The position numbers and the translations under genes were made by a program. Shown here piece by piece: positions 11,825 to 23,918 of a stretch of DNA of 64,000 nt. The stretch is taken from the NCBI RefSeq assembly GCF_020181595.1, contig NZ_CP084028.1:943893-1007892 (forward strand), written 5' to 3'. Source of the DNA: [Mycobacterium] vasticus. Lineage in GTDB: Bacteria; Actinomycetota; Actinomycetes; Mycobacteriales; Mycobacteriaceae. The notes under the pieces are model-generated. The model was not told where the DNA came from, searched no databases, and was given only the letters and a program-made list of their open reading frames with translations. Each line of letters starts with the position of its first letter. Position 1 is the first letter of the stretch.

Positions 11825-14800
11825 GCGGCACCGTCACCCCGATCGCCGGCCTCGTCGACCTCGCGCTGAGCGCGCCGACGTTCGCCGAACTCATCGAACG
11901 CGCCGGGCAGCGGCCCGTCGAGCTGAACCTGGTGGGCCCGGCCGCGGCCCGGCCGTTCGTGGCAGCGGCGCTGGCCCGCCGCAGCCCGCTGCTGGTGGTC
12001 ACCGCCACCGGACACGACGCCGACGACCTGGCCGCCGAGCTGCGCGGTGTCTACGGCGACACGGTGGCACTGTTCCCGTCCTGGGAGACGCTGCCGCACG
12101 AACGGCTGTCCCCGGGCGTCGACACCGTCGGTGCCCGGATGCTGCTGCTGCGCCGGCTGTCCCATCCCGACGACACCAGGCTGGGCCCGCCCCTGCAGGT
12201 GGTGGTGACCACCGCGCGGTCGTTGCTGCAGCCGATGACGCCGCAGCTCGACGCCATCGAGCCGGTGATCCTGGCCGTCGGCGACGAAACGCCGTTCGAC
12301 GCGGTGATCACAAGGCTGGTCGAGCTGGCCTACACCCGGGTCGACCTGGTGGGCAAGCGCGGCGAGTTCGCGGTGCGCGGCGGAATCCTCGACGTCTTCC
12401 CGCCCACCGCCGAGCACCCGGTGCGCGTCGAGTTCTGGGGCGACGAGGTCACCGAGATGCGGCCGTTCTCGGTGGCCGATCAGCGATCCATCCCCGAGAT
12501 CGAGGCCGGCGCCGTGGTGGCGGTCGCCTGCCGGGAGCTGCTGCTCACCGAGGACGTCCGCGACCGGGCCGCGCAATTGGCCGGGGCGCACAAATCCACC
12601 GGTGATTCGGTGACCGGCGGGGTCGGCGACATGCTGGCCAAACTCGCCGAGGGCATCCCGGTCGACGGCATGGAGGCACTGGGCCCGGTGCTGCGGCCCG
12701 GCCCGCAGGCGCTGCTGACCGATCAGCTCGCCGCCGGCACCCCGGTGCTGGTCTGCGACCCGGAGAAGGTCCGCGCCCGCGCGGTCGACTTGATCAAGAC
12801 CGGCCGCGAGTTCCTGGAGGCGTCCTGGTCGGTGGCGGCCATCGGCGGGGACGCGCCGATCGACATCGAGGCGCTGGGCGGCTCGGGCTTCCGCGAGCTG
12901 GACCAGGTGCGCGCGGCGGCAGCGGCGGCCGGGCATCCGTGGTGGACGCTGAGCCAGCTCTCCGACGAGACCGCCACCGAGCTCGACGTGCGGGCGTCGC
13001 CGTCGGCGCGGGGCCGCCAGCACGATATAGACGAGGTCTTCGCCATGCTGCGGGCGCACACCGTCACCGGCGGCTGCGCGGCCATCGTGGCCCCCGGTGT
13101 GGGAACGGCGCGGCGGATCGTCGAGCAACTGGGCGAATCCGACATCGCGGCAACCCTTTTGGAGTCGGGTGCCGCACCTGGGCCGGGGGTGGTCGGGGTG
13201 CTGGCCGGCCCGCTGAACGACGGGCTGGTGATACCCGGCGCCAACCTGGTGGTGATCACCGAGGCCGACCTGACCGGCAACCGGGTCGCCGGCCCGGAGG
13301 GCAAAAGGCTTGCGGCCAAGCGCCGCAACGCCGTTGACCCGCTGGCACTGACCGCCGGTGATCTGGTGGTGCACGACCAGCACGGCATCGGCAAGTTCGT
13401 CGAGATGACCGAGCGCACCGTCGGCGGGGCGCGGCGCGAATACCTGGTGCTGGAGTACGCATCCGGCAAGCGCGGCGCGAACGGGACCGACAAGCTGTAT
13501 GTGCCGATGGACTCGCTGGACCAGCTGTCGCGCTACGTCGGCGGCCAGGCCCCGGCGCTGTCCAAGCTCGGCGGCAGCGACTGGAGTCAGACGAAGGCCA
13601 AGGCGCGCAAGGCCGTTCGCGAGATCGCCGACGAACTCGTCGCACTCTACGCCAAGCGCCAGGCCGCGCCCGGGCACGCGTTCGGCCCCGACACCCCGTG
13701 GCAGGCCGAGATGGAGGACGCGTTCGGGTTCACCGAGACCGTCGACCAGCTCACCGCGATCAGCGAGGTCAAGGCCGACATGGAGAAGCCGGTTCCGATG
13801 GACCGGGTGATCTGCGGCGACGTCGGCTACGGAAAGACCGAGATCGCGGTGCGGGCGGCGTTCAAGGCCGTCCAGGACGGCAGGCAGGTCGCGGTGCTGG
13901 TGCCCACCACACTGCTGGCCGATCAGCACCTGCAGACGTTCAGCACCCGGATGGCCGGATTCCCGGTCACCGTCAAGGGCCTGTCCCGCTTCACCGATCC
14001 GGCCGAGTCCAAGGCGGTGATCGCCGGCCTGGCCGACGGCGGCGTCGACGTGGTGATCGGCACCCACCGGTTGCTGCAGACCGGGGTGGCATGGAAGAAC
14101 CTCGGCCTGGTGATCGTCGACGAGGAGCAGCGGTTCGGCGTCGAGCACAAGGAGCACATCAAGGCGCTGCGCACGCACGTCGATGTGCTGACCATGAGCG
14201 CCACCCCGATCCCGCGGACCCTGGAGATGAGCCTGGCCGGCATCCGGGAGATGTCGACCATCCTGACTCCGCCCGAGGACCGCTACCCGGTGCTGACCTA
14301 CGTCGGCGGCCACGACGACAAGCAGGTGGCCGCGGCGTTGCGGCGCGAACTGCTGCGCGACGGGCAGGTCTTCTACGTGCACAACCGGGTCAGCTCCATC
14401 GACGCCGCCGCCGCCCGGGTGCGGGCGCTGGTGCCCGAGGCCCGCGTCGTCGTCGCGCACGGCCAGATGCCCGAGGAGATGCTCGAGACCACGGTGCAGG
14501 GCTTCTGGAACCGGGAATACGACATCCTGGTGTGCACCACGATCATCGAGACCGGCCTGGACATCTCCAACGCCAACACCCTGATCGTGGAGCGCGCCGA
14601 CACCTTCGGGCTCTCGCAGCTGCACCAGCTGCGGGGCCGGGTGGGCCGCAGCCGGGAACGCGGCTACGCCTACTTCCTGTACCCGCGGGACACGCCGCTG
14701 ACCGAGACCGCCCACGATCGGCTGGCCACCATCGCCCAGAACAACGAGTTGGGCGCCGGCATGGCCGTGGCGATGAAGGACCTGGAGATCCGCGGTGCCG

Positions 14801-15435
14801 GCAACGTGCTCGGGGTGGAGCAGTCCGGCCACGTCGCCGGGGTGGGCTTCGACCTGTATGTGCGGCTGGTCGGCGAGGCCGTCGAGGCCTATCGCTCGGC
14901 TTTCAACGGCGAGACCATCACCACCGAGGAGGTCCGCGACGTGCGGATCGACCTGCCGGTCGACGCCCACCTGCCGCCGGAGTACATCAACTCCGACCGG
15001 CTGCGGCTGGAGGCCTACCGCCGGCTGGCCGCCGCCCCGGACGACGACGCGGTGGCCGCGGTGGTGGACGAACTGATCGACCGCTACGGGCCGCTGCCCG
15101 AACCGGCGGGCCGGCTGGTCGCCGTCGCTCGGCTTCGGCTGCTGTGCCGCGCCGCCGGGATCACCGAGGTTTCGGGGGTGTCGGCGACGACGCTGAAGCT
15201 GTCGCCGATGACACTGCCGGACTCCGCCCAGATCCGGCTCAAGCGGCTGCACCCGTCGGCGAGCTACCGCGCCACCACCGCGACCGTGCAGGTCCCGATC
15301 CCGCGGTCCGGAGGTGCCGGGGCGTCGGTCGGGGCGCCGCGCATCCGCGATATCGAGCTGGTGCAGATGGTGGCCGACCTGATCAACGCGCTCGACGGCA
15401 AACCCGCCCGCGCGCTCGATGCGGTCGGTTCATGA
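11821..15435 (+). CDS. mfd: Transcription-repair coupling factor
   Basis: Mfd removes RNA polymerase stalled at DNA lesions and recruits UvrA. The 1204-residue product has a UvrB-like N-terminal region, the RNA polymerase-interacting domain ([15 protein letters not shown] near residue 515), a superfamily-2 translocase with Walker [10 protein letters not shown] near residue 666 and VDEEQRFG in place of the DEAD box, and a C-terminal TRCF domain. The ATG overlaps the TetR stop, and its own TGA overlaps the mazG ATG. Confidence 0.97.
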   Translation: MSGTVTPIAGLVDLALSAPTFAELIERAGQRPVELNLVGPAAARPFVAAALARRSPLLVVTATGHDADDLAAELRGVYGDTVALFPSWETLPHERLSPGVDTVGARMLLLRRLSHPDDTRLGPPLQVVVTTARSLLQPMTPQLDAIEPVILAVGDETPFDAVITRLVELAYTRVDLVGKRGEFAVRGGILDVFPPTAEHPVRVEFWGDEVTEMRPFSVADQRSIPEIEAGAVVAVACRELLLTEDVRDRAAQLAGAHKSTGDSVTGGVGDMLAKLAEGIPVDGMEALGPVLRPGPQALLTDQLAAGTPVLVCDPEKVRARAVDLIKTGREFLEASWSVAAIGGDAPIDIEALGGSGFRELDQVRAAAAAAGHPWWTLSQLSDETATELDVRASPSARGRQHDIDEVFAMLRAHTVTGGCAAIVAPGVGTARRIVEQLGESDIAATLLESGAAPGPGVVGVLAGPLNDGLVIPGANLVVITEADLTGNRVAGPEGKRLAAKRRNAVDPLALTAGDLVVHDQHGIGKFVEMTERTVGGARREYLVLEYASGKRGANGTDKLYVPMDSLDQLSRYVGGQAPALSKLGGSDWSQTKAKARKAVREIADELVALYAKRQAAPGHAFGPDTPWQAEMEDAFGFTETVDQLTAISEVKADMEKPVPMDRVICGDVGYGKTEIAVRAAFKAVQDGRQVAVLVPTTLLADQHLQTFSTRMAGFPVTVKGLSRFTDPAESKAVIAGLADGGVDVVIGTHRLLQTGVAWKNLGLVIVDEEQRFGVEHKEHIKALRTHVDVLTMSATPIPRTLEMSLAGIREMSTILTPPEDRYPVLTYVGGHDDKQVAAALRRELLRDGQVFYVHNRVSSIDAAAARVRALVPEARVVVAHGQMPEEMLETTVQGFWNREYDILVCTTIIETGLDISNANTLIVERADTFGLSQLHQLRGRVGRSRERGYAYFLYPRDTPLTETAHDRLATIAQNNELGAGMAVAMKDLEIRGAGNVLGVEQSGHVAGVGFDLYVRLVGEAVEAYRSAFNGETITTEEVRDVRIDLPVDAHLPPEYINSDRLRLEAYRRLAAAPDDDAVAAVVDELIDRYGPLPEPAGRLVAVARLRLLCRAAGITEVSGVSATTLKLSPMTLPDSAQIRLKRLHPSASYRATTATVQVPIPRSGGAGASVGAPRIRDIELVQMVADLINALDGKPARALDAVGS

Positions 15436-16316
15436 CCGTCGTCCTGGTCGACCCCCGCCGGCCCACGCTGATGCCGGTGGAGGCGTTGGCGCTGCTGAGC
15501 GGCGACATCCTCTACACCGAGGAGCTGCCGATCGTGGTCGCGTGGTCGCTGCCGGCGGCGCGATCGGTGCTGTCGGGAGCGGAAGCCGCGGTGCTGCTGT
15601 CCTCGGACCGCAACCATCCGGCCGTCGTGGCCCGCCTGGCGGCCGGCGAGGCGCTGATCGCCGCACCCGACGCACCGGCGGGGGAGCGCCTGGTCGACGC
15701 CGTGGCGATCATGGACCGGCTGCGCACCGACGGCCCGTGGGAGAGCGAGCAGACCCACGACTCGCTGCGGAAGTTCCTGCTGGAGGAGACCTACGAGCTG
15801 TTCGACGCGGTGCGTAGCGGAGATGCCGACGAGCTGTGCGCCGAGCTCGGGGATGTGCTGCTGCAGGTGCTGTTCCACGCCCGCATTGCCGAGGACGCGC
15901 GCGAGCATGCCTTCGGCATCGACGATGTTGCCGATTCCTTGTTGCGCAAGCTGGCCAACCGGGTGCCGGCGGTGCTGGCCGGCGAGGAGATCTCGGTGGA
16001 TGACCAGGTGGCGCAGTGGCATGAACGCAAAGCTCTGGAGGCGAAGTCCAGAGACTCGATCATGGACGACCTGCCGACCGCCCAGCCGGCGTTGGCGTTG
16101 GCGAGCAAAGTGCTGCAGCGGCTCGCCCGCGCCGGTCTGCCCGAAGACCTGATCCCCGAGACCGTCACCTCGATCACCGTCGCCGCCGATGTCGATGCGG
16201 AAAACGACTTGCGCACAGCAGTTTTGGAACTCATGGACACCGTCCGCGCCGTCGAGAAGATGATGCTCGGGGAGTTCAGTGAGCAGCAGTGGCGCGCGCA
16301 CTGGCCGCAGCGGTAG
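15432..16316 (+). CDS. mazG: Nucleoside triphosphate pyrophosphohydrolase MazG
   Basis: MazG hydrolyses (d)NTPs, including oxidised ones, to monophosphates. The 294-residue product carries the N-terminal (I/V)[11 protein letters not shown] segment typical of mycobacterial MazG and the metal-binding EETYELFDA with later [18 protein letters not shown]. It is somewhat shorter than M. tuberculosis MazG (about 325). It overlaps mfd by 4 bases (ATGA). Confidence 0.95.
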   Translation: MTVVLVDPRRPTLMPVEALALLSGDILYTEELPIVVAWSLPAARSVLSGAEAAVLLSSDRNHPAVVARLAAGEALIAAPDAPAGERLVDAVAIMDRLRTDGPWESEQTHDSLRKFLLEETYELFDAVRSGDADELCAELGDVLLQVLFHARIAEDAREHAFGIDDVADSLLRKLANRVPAVLAGEEISVDDQVAQWHERKALEAKSRDSIMDDLPTAQPALALASKVLQRLARAGLPEDLIPETVTSITVAADVDAENDLRTAVLELMDTVRAVEKMMLGEFSEQQWRAHWPQR

Positions 16317-16379
16317 TGCCGGGGCCAGACGTTCGTGGTGATCCACCGTGGTACGCGGCTCCTCGGCGACTCGCCGTAC

Positions 16380-16630
16380 CCGCGCTGGAGGTGCGGTTCG
16401 ACGCGGAGACCGTGTGGCTGAGCCAGCAGCAGATCGCCGAACTGTTCCAGACGTCGCGCACGAACATCGTCGAGCACATTCGGCCGGGTGGCCCGCGAGA
16501 TTCCCTTCTACAACCTCGACCTGACAACGCCCTTGCTGCCATCACCCTGATGGTCGCGATGAGTGATCCGAGAGAGAAAGACCTCATGATTGCGCTGCTG
16601 GTTCGCATGATCAATGAGGGAGCGGCATGA
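16380..16630 (+). pseudogene. Remnant of a RhuM/virulence-RhuM-type gene
   Basis: One frame reads EVRFDAETVWLSQQQIAELF and then QTSRTNIVEHI, which matches the N-terminal part of RhuM-family proteins. Immediately after EHIR the match resumes in the next frame as VAREIPFYNLDL, a downstream piece of the same family, and then stops. The intervening codons are therefore deleted and the frame is broken. The following 35 codons (to 16630) are open but I do not recognise them. The remnant lies directly behind mazG, in the disturbed interval between mazG and lpqU. Confidence 0.7.
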
Positions 16631-16648
16631 GCCGGATGACGAGCCGGG

Positions 16649-18157
16649 TCACTCCGCGGATTCGCCCCAGCCGCCCGGGAGCATCGGCACCCGCGGCTGG
16701 GAGTCCAGCCTGTCGCCGGTGAGCACGGCTACCCCCGCCGCCTGCCGGCCGCTGTCGGGGACCGTGCCCGCGAAGCCCAACGCACCGGCGCCCCGCTCGG
16801 ACACCGAAGTAGTGGGCCCCGACCAGTCCGGGGCAACCCCGATGTTCATATCCATGAACTCGTCGCCGAAACCGTGTTGCGCGACGCGTTGGCGTTGCCG
16901 GCGCTTAGTGGCGAGGGCCTGCGCCGTCGCTTCCCCGGGGGCGCCCTGACTCTCCGCGGCGTCCTCCTCGGCGCCGCGGGGCCGCCGGCTGCCGGCGGAC
17001 TGCCGCGCCGACGACGACGCGCTGCTCACCAGATACAGGCACGACGTCGGCCCGAAACCGACACCCGGACCACCGCCGGCCGCTCCGCCGGCCGGCATCC
17101 CGCCGCTCACGGTGCCGGGCGCTGTCGGCCCGGCCGAGGAGATCGGGTCGGCGCACGTGCATATTTCGGCGGGGCCGTGCATCGGGACACCCGCGACCGG
17201 GGCGCCGACACTGCCCCCCACCGGCATCGGCGGAGTCGGCTCGACCACCTGGTCGACCCCGCCCACCGCACCGATCGCGCCCAGCGCACCGAGCCCGGCG
17301 GCAGCGATGAAGGCGGGCGCGGCGGCCATCACGATCGGGATCGCCAGCTGCACGGCGATCTGGCCCATCGGCCACAACAGCATCAGCGTGTGGAAGGTGC
17401 TCCATCCCAGGGCCGCGGCCAGAACCGGGGACATCCCCGGGATCTGCGCCAGCATCTGGCCGACCGCGCTGGCAAACGGAAACGCCTGGATCGGATACCC
17501 GTCGACACCCAGTTGCGACCACAGCCACTTGGCGATCGGATCGGCGAAGCCCATGTTGTACTGCTTGAGCCAGTCGGCGATCTGCTGGTCCCAGCCCGCA
17601 GTGGAGGCGGCTGCGGGGGCGGCCACGATCATCGGCGCGGGGGTGGCGGCCGGAACCGATGCCAGCGCCGCGCCCGCGACGCCCTGGTAGACGGTCATCA
17701 TCTCCGCGGCCTGAATCCACATCCGCACGTAGTCGGCCTCGTTGAGTGCGATCGGGATGGCGTTGATGCCGAAGAAATTGGTGGCCACCAGCGTCGTGTG
17801 CACGGCGTGGTTGGCGGCCAGCTCGGCCAGCGTGGGCATTCCGGCCAGGGCCGAGGTGTAGGCGGCCGCGGCGGTGTGGTGCCCGGCGGCGGCGGCGGTG
17901 CTCTTGGCGGCACTGTCGGTCAGCCAGGTCAGGTACGGCCCGTGCGAGGCCGTGTACCGCGCGGCCGTGGGCCCCTGCCAGGGCCCCGCCTGCACGCCGG
18001 CCAGCAGGGCGTCGAGTTCGGCGGCGGCCGCGTCGTATTCGGCGCTCATCGCCGACCAGGCCGCCGCCGCCGTCAGCAGCGGCCCCGGTCCCGGACCCGC
18101 ACTGAGCAGCGCCGAGTGCACCTCCGGCGGCGACGCCAGCCAGACCGGTGCGCTCAT
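16649..18157 (-). CDS. PPE-family protein, PPW subgroup
   Basis: The 502-residue protein begins with a PPE domain (about residues 1-180; [20 protein letters not shown], later GPYLTWL) and has an Ala/Gly/Pro-rich middle. It ends with GFAGT and PMLPGGW, the GFxGT and PxxPxxW signatures of the PPE-PPW subgroup. The KRRQRQR segment before them is also usual. ATG 18157 has GAGGAGAG about 9 bases upstream. No PE partner lies beside it. It is probably a type VII secretion substrate located in the envelope. Confidence 0.9.
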   Translation of the reverse strand: MSAPVWLASPPEVHSALLSAGPGPGPLLTAAAAWSAMSAEYDAAAAELDALLAGVQAGPWQGPTAARYTASHGPYLTWLTDSAAKSTAAAAGHHTAAAAYTSALAGMPTLAELAANHAVHTTLVATNFFGINAIPIALNEADYVRMWIQAAEMMTVYQGVAGAALASVPAATPAPMIVAAPAAASTAGWDQQIADWLKQYNMGFADPIAKWLWSQLGVDGYPIQAFPFASAVGQMLAQIPGMSPVLAAALGWSTFHTLMLLWPMGQIAVQLAIPIVMAAAPAFIAAAGLGALGAIGAVGGVDQVVEPTPPMPVGGSVGAPVAGVPMHGPAEICTCADPISSAGPTAPGTVSGGMPAGGAAGGGPGVGFGPTSCLYLVSSASSSARQSAGSRRPRGAEEDAAESQGAPGEATAQALATKRRQRQRVAQHGFGDEFMDMNIGVAPDWSGPTTSVSERGAGALGFAGTVPDSGRQAAGVAVLTGDRLDSQPRVPMLPGGWGESAE

Positions 18158-18282
18158 GCGGACAGCTCTCCTCGGGCGATCGTGACCATTAGTCGGACAA
18201 CCAGTGGTCGCACGGCCGCCCGGTTTGGTTCCCGCACCCGGTGACCTTTGTGTATGTCCGCCGGATGCGCGACTATGTCGGC

Positions 18283-19656
18283 ATGCGGTGCGAGGTGGTG
18301 CGTGAAACATTGTCGTCGTTGCTCGACGGCGAGCAGCAGGCATTGCCGGCGCAGCAGGTCGACGCGCACCTGGCATCATGCCGTAGCTGCCGGCGCTGGC
18401 TGGTGGGTGCCGCCGCCCAGGCCCGCCGGCTGACCGAGATCGAATCGGGGGCCCACGCCGAGGCCGGTCCTGACCTGGCCGCCCAGATCCTGGCGGCCGC
18501 CGGGGTGACATCGGTCACCGACCGGATCACCGCACCCACGCGCTGGGGTTACCGCCGGCTGTCGCTGATCGCGGTCGGGGTGGTGCAGGTGCTGACGGCG
18601 CTGGCGCAGATCGCCGGCGTCGACTTCGGCATGGTGTCGGCCCACGGGCACGGCGCGGCCACCGGTGCGCATTTGCTGCACGAGTCCACCTCCTGGCTGC
18701 TGGCGCTGGGCGGGGCGATGATCGCCGCCGGCATCTGGCCGGCGATGGCGATCGGTGTTGCCGTCATCGCAGGGGTGTATGCCCTGGCCCTGACCGGTTA
18801 TGTGACGATCGACGCCTACCACGGCCAGGTGACCGCGGAACGCATCGCCAGTCATCTGCCGGTCCTGCTGGGCCTGGTGTTCGCGTTGCTGGTGGCCCGC
18901 GAGCGCACCGGCGGCCACGCGTCCGGCTCGCTGTCCGGCAGCATCGACCCCGCCGCGGCGGCGGGCGAATCCCGCCGCGGCCCGGCCGGCCGACGGGGCC
19001 GGCACCTGCGCTCGGTGAACCGGTCGGGTGACTCTACGACCATGCGTCGTAGTGGCGCGGAACAACCTGATCTAGGGTGGTTTTCCATGGTGGGAGCGGA
19101 CCGGGGGCAGGACGACGCCGACGACGTCGTCACCGCGCTCGCGCTGGCCGCGGCCGACGGCGACGCCGGTGCGCTGGAGGCGTTCATCAAGGCCACCCAG
19201 CACGACGTCTGGCGGTTCGTGACCTACCTGTTCGACGCGGTCAGCGCCGACGACCTGACGCAGGAGACCTTCCTGCGGGCCATCGGCGCGATTCCCCGGT
19301 TCGCCGGGCGTTCCAGCGCCCGGACCTGGCTGTTGGCCATCGCACGCCGAGTGGTCGCAGACCACATCCGCTACCTGCGGTCACGTCCGCGCAGGGTGCA
19401 CGGTGCCGACCCGGAGTTGCTGCTGGACCGGGATCGCCCGGCGCGCGGTTTCGAGGATGTCGTCGAAGTCACCACGTTGATCGCGGACCTGTCCGCCGAC
19501 CAGCGCGAGGCACTGTTGCTGACCCAACTGTTCGGGCTGTCCTATTCCGATGCCGCTGCGGTCTGCGGCTGCCCGGTGGGCACCATCCGGTCCCGGGTGG
19601 CGCGCGCTCGAGGCGCCCTGCTCGCCGATCCCGAGCGTGACGGCCTGACCGGCTAG
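18283..19656 (+). CDS. Zinc-finger anti-sigma/membrane domain in frame with a SigC-like sigma factor
   Basis: From ATG 18283 a single 457-codon frame runs to 19656 without a stop. Residues 1-75 contain an anti-sigma zinc-binding motif HLASCRSC (HxxxCxxC). Residues about 93-205 contain four probable membrane helices with a His-rich loop (AHGHG...GAHLLHE). A 60-residue Arg/Ser/Gly-rich linker leads into a complete sigma factor from residue 269. Either this is a membrane-tethered sigma with a built-in regulator, or the sigma is also made separately from ATG 19087. Upstream GTG 18241 and ATG 18265 are other possible starts; none has a strong binding site. Confidence 0.6.
   Translation: MRCEVVRETLSSLLDGEQQALPAQQVDAHLASCRSCRRWLVGAAAQARRLTEIESGAHAEAGPDLAAQILAAAGVTSVTDRITAPTRWGYRRLSLIAVGVVQVLTALAQIAGVDFGMVSAHGHGAATGAHLLHESTSWLLALGGAMIAAGIWPAMAIGVAVIAGVYALALTGYVTIDAYHGQVTAERIASHLPVLLGLVFALLVARERTGGHASGSLSGSIDPAAAAGESRRGPAGRRGRHLRSVNRSGDSTTMRRSGAEQPDLGWFSMVGADRGQDDADDVVTALALAAADGDAGALEAFIKATQHDVWRFVTYLFDAVSADDLTQETFLRAIGAIPRFAGRSSARTWLLAIARRVVADHIRYLRSRPRRVHGADPELLLDRDRPARGFEDVVEVTTLIADLSADQREALLLTQLFGLSYSDAAAVCGCPVGTIRSRVARARGALLADPERDGLTG
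19087..19656 (+). CDS. sigC: SigC-type ECF RNA polymerase sigma factor (possible internal start)
   Basis: The 189-residue sigma section closely matches mycobacterial SigC (about 185 residues): region 2 ([28 protein letters not shown]) and region 4 ([34 protein letters not shown]) are intact. AGGGTGG lies 6 bases before ATG 19087, and TAGGGT ends 8 bases before it, so it could be translated on its own or from a leaderless transcript. It shares the frame with the upstream anti-sigma domain. In M. tuberculosis sigC is elsewhere (Rv2069). Confidence 0.8.
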   Translation: MVGADRGQDDADDVVTALALAAADGDAGALEAFIKATQHDVWRFVTYLFDAVSADDLTQETFLRAIGAIPRFAGRSSARTWLLAIARRVVADHIRYLRSRPRRVHGADPELLLDRDRPARGFEDVVEVTTLIADLSADQREALLLTQLFGLSYSDAAAVCGCPVGTIRSRVARARGALLADPERDGLTG

Positions 19657-19714
19657 TTCTGCTGTCCGTGGAACCATGGACAGGTATCAATACATTCAAG
19701 GTTGGGGAGAGGCA

Positions 19715-20449
19715 GTGTCCGCGGTTCGTTGGCTGCGCGCGACTGCCGTCGTGGGCGCGACGGCGATGCTGTTGGCATCCAGCTGCAGCTGGCAGCTCGG
19801 CAGCCCCATCCCGCAGGGCGTGCCGCCCCCGCCGGGCGACCCCGTTCCGGCGGTGAACACCCGCCTGGAGGACGGCCGGCCCGCTGACCAGCTGTATCAC
19901 TGGGCCGCTGCGCGGGCACCGATGCTCGACATCCCGGTCACCGCGCTGGAGGCCTACGCCTACGCCGCGCGCGTCGCCGAGGTGGAGAACCCCAACTGCC
20001 ACCTGGGCTGGACCACGCTGGCGGCCATCGGCCAGATCGAGAGCCATCACGGGCGCTATAACCACGCCTCGGTGGCCCGCAACGGCGACGTCCGGCCCAA
20101 GATCCGCGGGGTCCGCCTGGACGGCTCCGGGGGCAATCTGCACATCGTCGAGGAAGTGCAGCCCGACATGGCCGACGACGACGGCGTGGTCCGTGCGATG
20201 GGCCCCATGCAGTTCATCCCGGAGACCTGGCGGCTCTACGGCGTCGACGCCAACAACGACGGCATCGTGAGCCCGGACAACATCGACGACGCCGCACTGT
20301 CGGCCGCCGGCTACCTGTGCTGGCGAGGCAAGGACCTGGCCACCCCCAGTGGCTGGATGACGGCGTTGATGGCTTACAACGAGTCGGAGATATATGCCCG
20401 CGCGGTGCGGGACTGGGCCGCCTCCTACGCGGCCGGCCGGCCCTTGTGA
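19715..20449 (+). CDS. lpqU: LpqU, lytic transglycosylase-like lipoprotein
   Basis: The 244-residue protein has a signal peptide with a probable lipobox (ASSC) and a lytic-transglycosylase domain. That domain includes catalytic Glu in IGQIESHHGRY, GPMQFIPETW and AALSAAGYLC, which matches the MltB-like fold. It would cleave peptidoglycan glycan strands at the cell surface. GTG 19715 is preferred over ATG 19676 because GGGGAGAGG lies directly before it and the resulting signal peptide is normal. As in M. tuberculosis (Rv1022), it precedes eno. Confidence 0.85.
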   Translation: MSAVRWLRATAVVGATAMLLASSCSWQLGSPIPQGVPPPPGDPVPAVNTRLEDGRPADQLYHWAAARAPMLDIPVTALEAYAYAARVAEVENPNCHLGWTTLAAIGQIESHHGRYNHASVARNGDVRPKIRGVRLDGSGGNLHIVEEVQPDMADDDGVVRAMGPMQFIPETWRLYGVDANNDGIVSPDNIDDAALSAAGYLCWRGKDLATPSGWMTALMAYNESEIYARAVRDWAASYAAGRPL

Positions 20450-20483
20450 GATGTGGGTGACGTGTCCGCGATCGGCCACGGTT

Positions 20484-20489
20484 TAGGCT
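20484..20489 (+). promoter_or_regulatory. Probable -10 element of eno
   Basis: TAGGCT fits TANNNT and lies about 45 bases upstream of the eno start, which leaves a short leader that includes AGGAGAAG. Confidence 0.4.
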
Positions 20490-20524
20490 CCCCTAGGAGA
20501 ACGACGTTCAACCCCCAGCTCTAG

Positions 20525-21823
<1,299 letters not shown>

Positions 21824-21841
21824 CCACCAGAGGGCGCTGGC

Positions 21842-22480
21842 ATGTCCGATCCGAAACGGCCCGACGCCAAGCGGCGCGCCGCGACGTCACGGCCGGGTCG
21901 GGCCGGCGAGACCGGCCGTGCCCACCCGCGCCGCACACCCGCGGTGCGGCGGGCACCGGCCAACTCACGGACAGCGCAGCCGGAATCACCTGCGGCGCCG
22001 GTCAAACGGTCCGCCGCGGCGGCCGCCGATGAACGCGCCGAGCTGCGGGTCGGATTCACCGCACGCCGGGCCGTCATCCTGGCCGCGGTGATGTGCGTGC
22101 TCACCCTGACCGTCGCCGGACCGGTCCGGACCTTCTTCGCCCAGCACGCCGAGATGAAGCAACAGTCCCAGCTGGAAAACACGCTGCACCAACAGATCTC
22201 CGACCTCAAACAGCAGAAGACGAACATGGACGACCCGGCACACATCCGGGCGCAGGCCCGCCAGCGCCTGGGCTTCGTGATGCCCGGTGAGATCCCGTAT
22301 CAGGTTCAACTGCCCCCGGGCGCCGACGTGCCGGCGGAGCCGGGCATCGTGGCGGTCACCGGACCCACCGACGATCCCTGGTACACGTCGCTGTGGCACA
22401 CCATCGCCGACGCGCCGCATCAGCCACCCGCGCCCATCGAGCCTCCGCTCGCACCCGTCCCGGCGGTGCCCGGTGGTTGA
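21842..22480 (+). CDS. FtsB/DivIC-like septum formation initiator
   Basis: The 212-residue protein has a long basic, Ala/Arg/Pro-rich cytoplasmic N-terminus (residues 1-70), one membrane helix (about 75-97) and a coiled coil (QQSQLENTLHQQISDLKQQK), followed by RAQARQRLGFVMPGE, a typical FtsB/DivIC signature. The C-terminus is Pro-rich. It is the counterpart of Rv1024 after eno and probably joins FtsL and FtsQ in the divisome. Confidence 0.85.
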   Translation: MSDPKRPDAKRRAATSRPGRAGETGRAHPRRTPAVRRAPANSRTAQPESPAAPVKRSAAAAADERAELRVGFTARRAVILAAVMCVLTLTVAGPVRTFFAQHAEMKQQSQLENTLHQQISDLKQQKTNMDDPAHIRAQARQRLGFVMPGEIPYQVQLPPGADVPAEPGIVAVTGPTDDPWYTSLWHTIADAPHQPPAPIEPPLAPVPAVPGG

Positions 22481-22964
22481 TGCCGCCGACTTGGACGCGG
22501 TGCGCCGTCAACTGGGCCGCGAGCCCCGCGGTGTCCTGGAGATCTGCTACCGGTGCCCCGACGGAGAGCCCGCCGTGGTGAAGACGGCACCGAAACTTCC
22601 TGACGGAACACCGTTTCCGACGCTGTATTACCTGACCCACCCGATGCTGACCGCCGCGGCGAGCCGACTGGAGTCCTCGGGGCTGATGGCCGAGATGACC
22701 GAACGACTGCACGTCGACCCGGCGTTGGCCGCCGGATACCGCGCGGCTCACGAGTCGTATCTGGCCGAGCGGGACGCCATCGAATCGCTGGGGACGACGT
22801 TCACCGGAGGTGGGATGCCCGACCGGGTCAAGTGCTTGCATGTGCTGATCGCCCACTCGCTGGCCAAGGGGCCCGGGGTCAATCCGTTCGGGGATGAGGC
22901 GTTGGCGATCCTGGCCGCCGAACCGGCGATGGCCCGTGTCCTGATTCCGGAGCAATGGCTGTGA
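22473..22964 (+). CDS. DUF501 protein (Rv1025-like)
   Basis: The 163-residue protein shows the DUF501 pattern (VRRQLGREPRGVLEICYRCP, TLYYLTHP, GTTFTGGGMPDRVKCLHVLI, NPFGDE). Its function is unknown. Across actinobacteria it is kept between the ftsB-like gene and ppx. GTG 22473 overlaps the previous stop by 8 bases, and its own end overlaps ppx2, so translation is coupled throughout. Confidence 0.85.
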   Translation: MVDAADLDAVRRQLGREPRGVLEICYRCPDGEPAVVKTAPKLPDGTPFPTLYYLTHPMLTAAASRLESSGLMAEMTERLHVDPALAAGYRAAHESYLAERDAIESLGTTFTGGGMPDRVKCLHVLIAHSLAKGPGVNPFGDEALAILAAEPAMARVLIPEQWL

Positions 22965-23902
22965 GGGTCGCGGGAATCGACTGCGGCACCAACTCGATTC
23001 GCCTGCTGATCGCCGATGTCGTTGACGGCCGGCTGCGTGATGTGCACCGCGAGATGCGCGTGGTGCGCCTCGGCGAGGGTGTCGACGCCACCGGAAGGTT
23101 CAGCGCCCAGGCGCTGGAGCGCACCAGGGTGGCGTTGGCCGATTACGCCGGACTGCTGGCCGCACACGGTGTCTCGGGTGTGCGAATGGTGGCGACGTCG
23201 GCCACCCGGGACGCCGCCAACCGTGACGTGTTCTTCGACATGACGGCGCAGGTGCTGGGCGAGGTGATTCCCGGCGCCGTCGCCGAGGTGATCACCGGCA
23301 CCCAGGAGGCCGAACTCTCCTTCCGCGGTGCGGTGGGTGAATTAGACAGTGCCGAAGGGCCGTTCGTCGTCGTCGACTTGGGTGGCGGATCCACCGAGGT
23401 GGTGCTGGGGGACTCGGCCGGCGGGGTGTCTGCCAGCTATTCGGCGAACATCGGCTGTGTCCGGCTGACCGAACGGTGCCTGCACTCCGACCCGCCGACC
23501 GCCCGGGAGATCGCGGCCGCTCGCGACGTGGCCCGCGAACTGCTCGGCGAGGCAGTGCTGGCGGTGCCGGTGCAGCATGCCCGAACGTGGGTGGGGGTGG
23601 CCGGCACCATGACCACGCTGTCGGCCTTGGCCCACGGCCTGACCGACTATGACCCGGCGGTCATTCACCTGTCCCGCATCGGTTTACCGGGACTGCTGGC
23701 GGTATGCGATCGGTTGATCGCCATGACCAGGACGCAGCGGGCCGCCCTGGGCCCGATGCACCCCGGCCGTGTCGACGTGATCGGCGGCGGCGCGATCGTG
23801 GTGCAGGAACTGGCCCACATTCTGGCTGAGCGCGCCGGAATCGCGGAGTTGGTGGTCAGCGAACATGACATCCTGGACGGCATTGTGCTGTCGATCGCCT
23901 AG
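22955..23902 (+). CDS. ppx2: Exopolyphosphatase/guanosine pentaphosphatase family protein
   Basis: The 315-residue protein belongs to the Ppx/GppA actin-like ATPase-fold family: AGIDCGTNSIRLLIAD, VATSATRDAANR, TGTQEAELSFRGA, VVDLGGGSTEVVLG, VGVAGTMTTLSA and IGGGAIVV. It resembles Rv1026 and would hydrolyse polyphosphate or (p)ppGpp-type substrates. ATG 22955 is used here; GTG 22961, which gives a GTGA overlap with DUF501, is an equally good start. Confidence 0.92.
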   Translation: MAVRVAGIDCGTNSIRLLIADVVDGRLRDVHREMRVVRLGEGVDATGRFSAQALERTRVALADYAGLLAAHGVSGVRMVATSATRDAANRDVFFDMTAQVLGEVIPGAVAEVITGTQEAELSFRGAVGELDSAEGPFVVVDLGGGSTEVVLGDSAGGVSASYSANIGCVRLTERCLHSDPPTAREIAAARDVARELLGEAVLAVPVQHARTWVGVAGTMTTLSALAHGLTDYDPAVIHLSRIGLPGLLAVCDRLIAMTRTQRAALGPMHPGRVDVIGGGAIVVQELAHILAERAGIAELVVSEHDILDGIVLSIA

Positions 23903-23918
23903 CGATTGCCGGCCGGCC

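Noticed and set aside
11572..15252. Very long minus-strand frame of 1226 codons opposite mfd
   Set aside because: It is a GC-skew shadow of mfd; its product is low-complexity Arg/His/Gly/Gln sequence with no motif.
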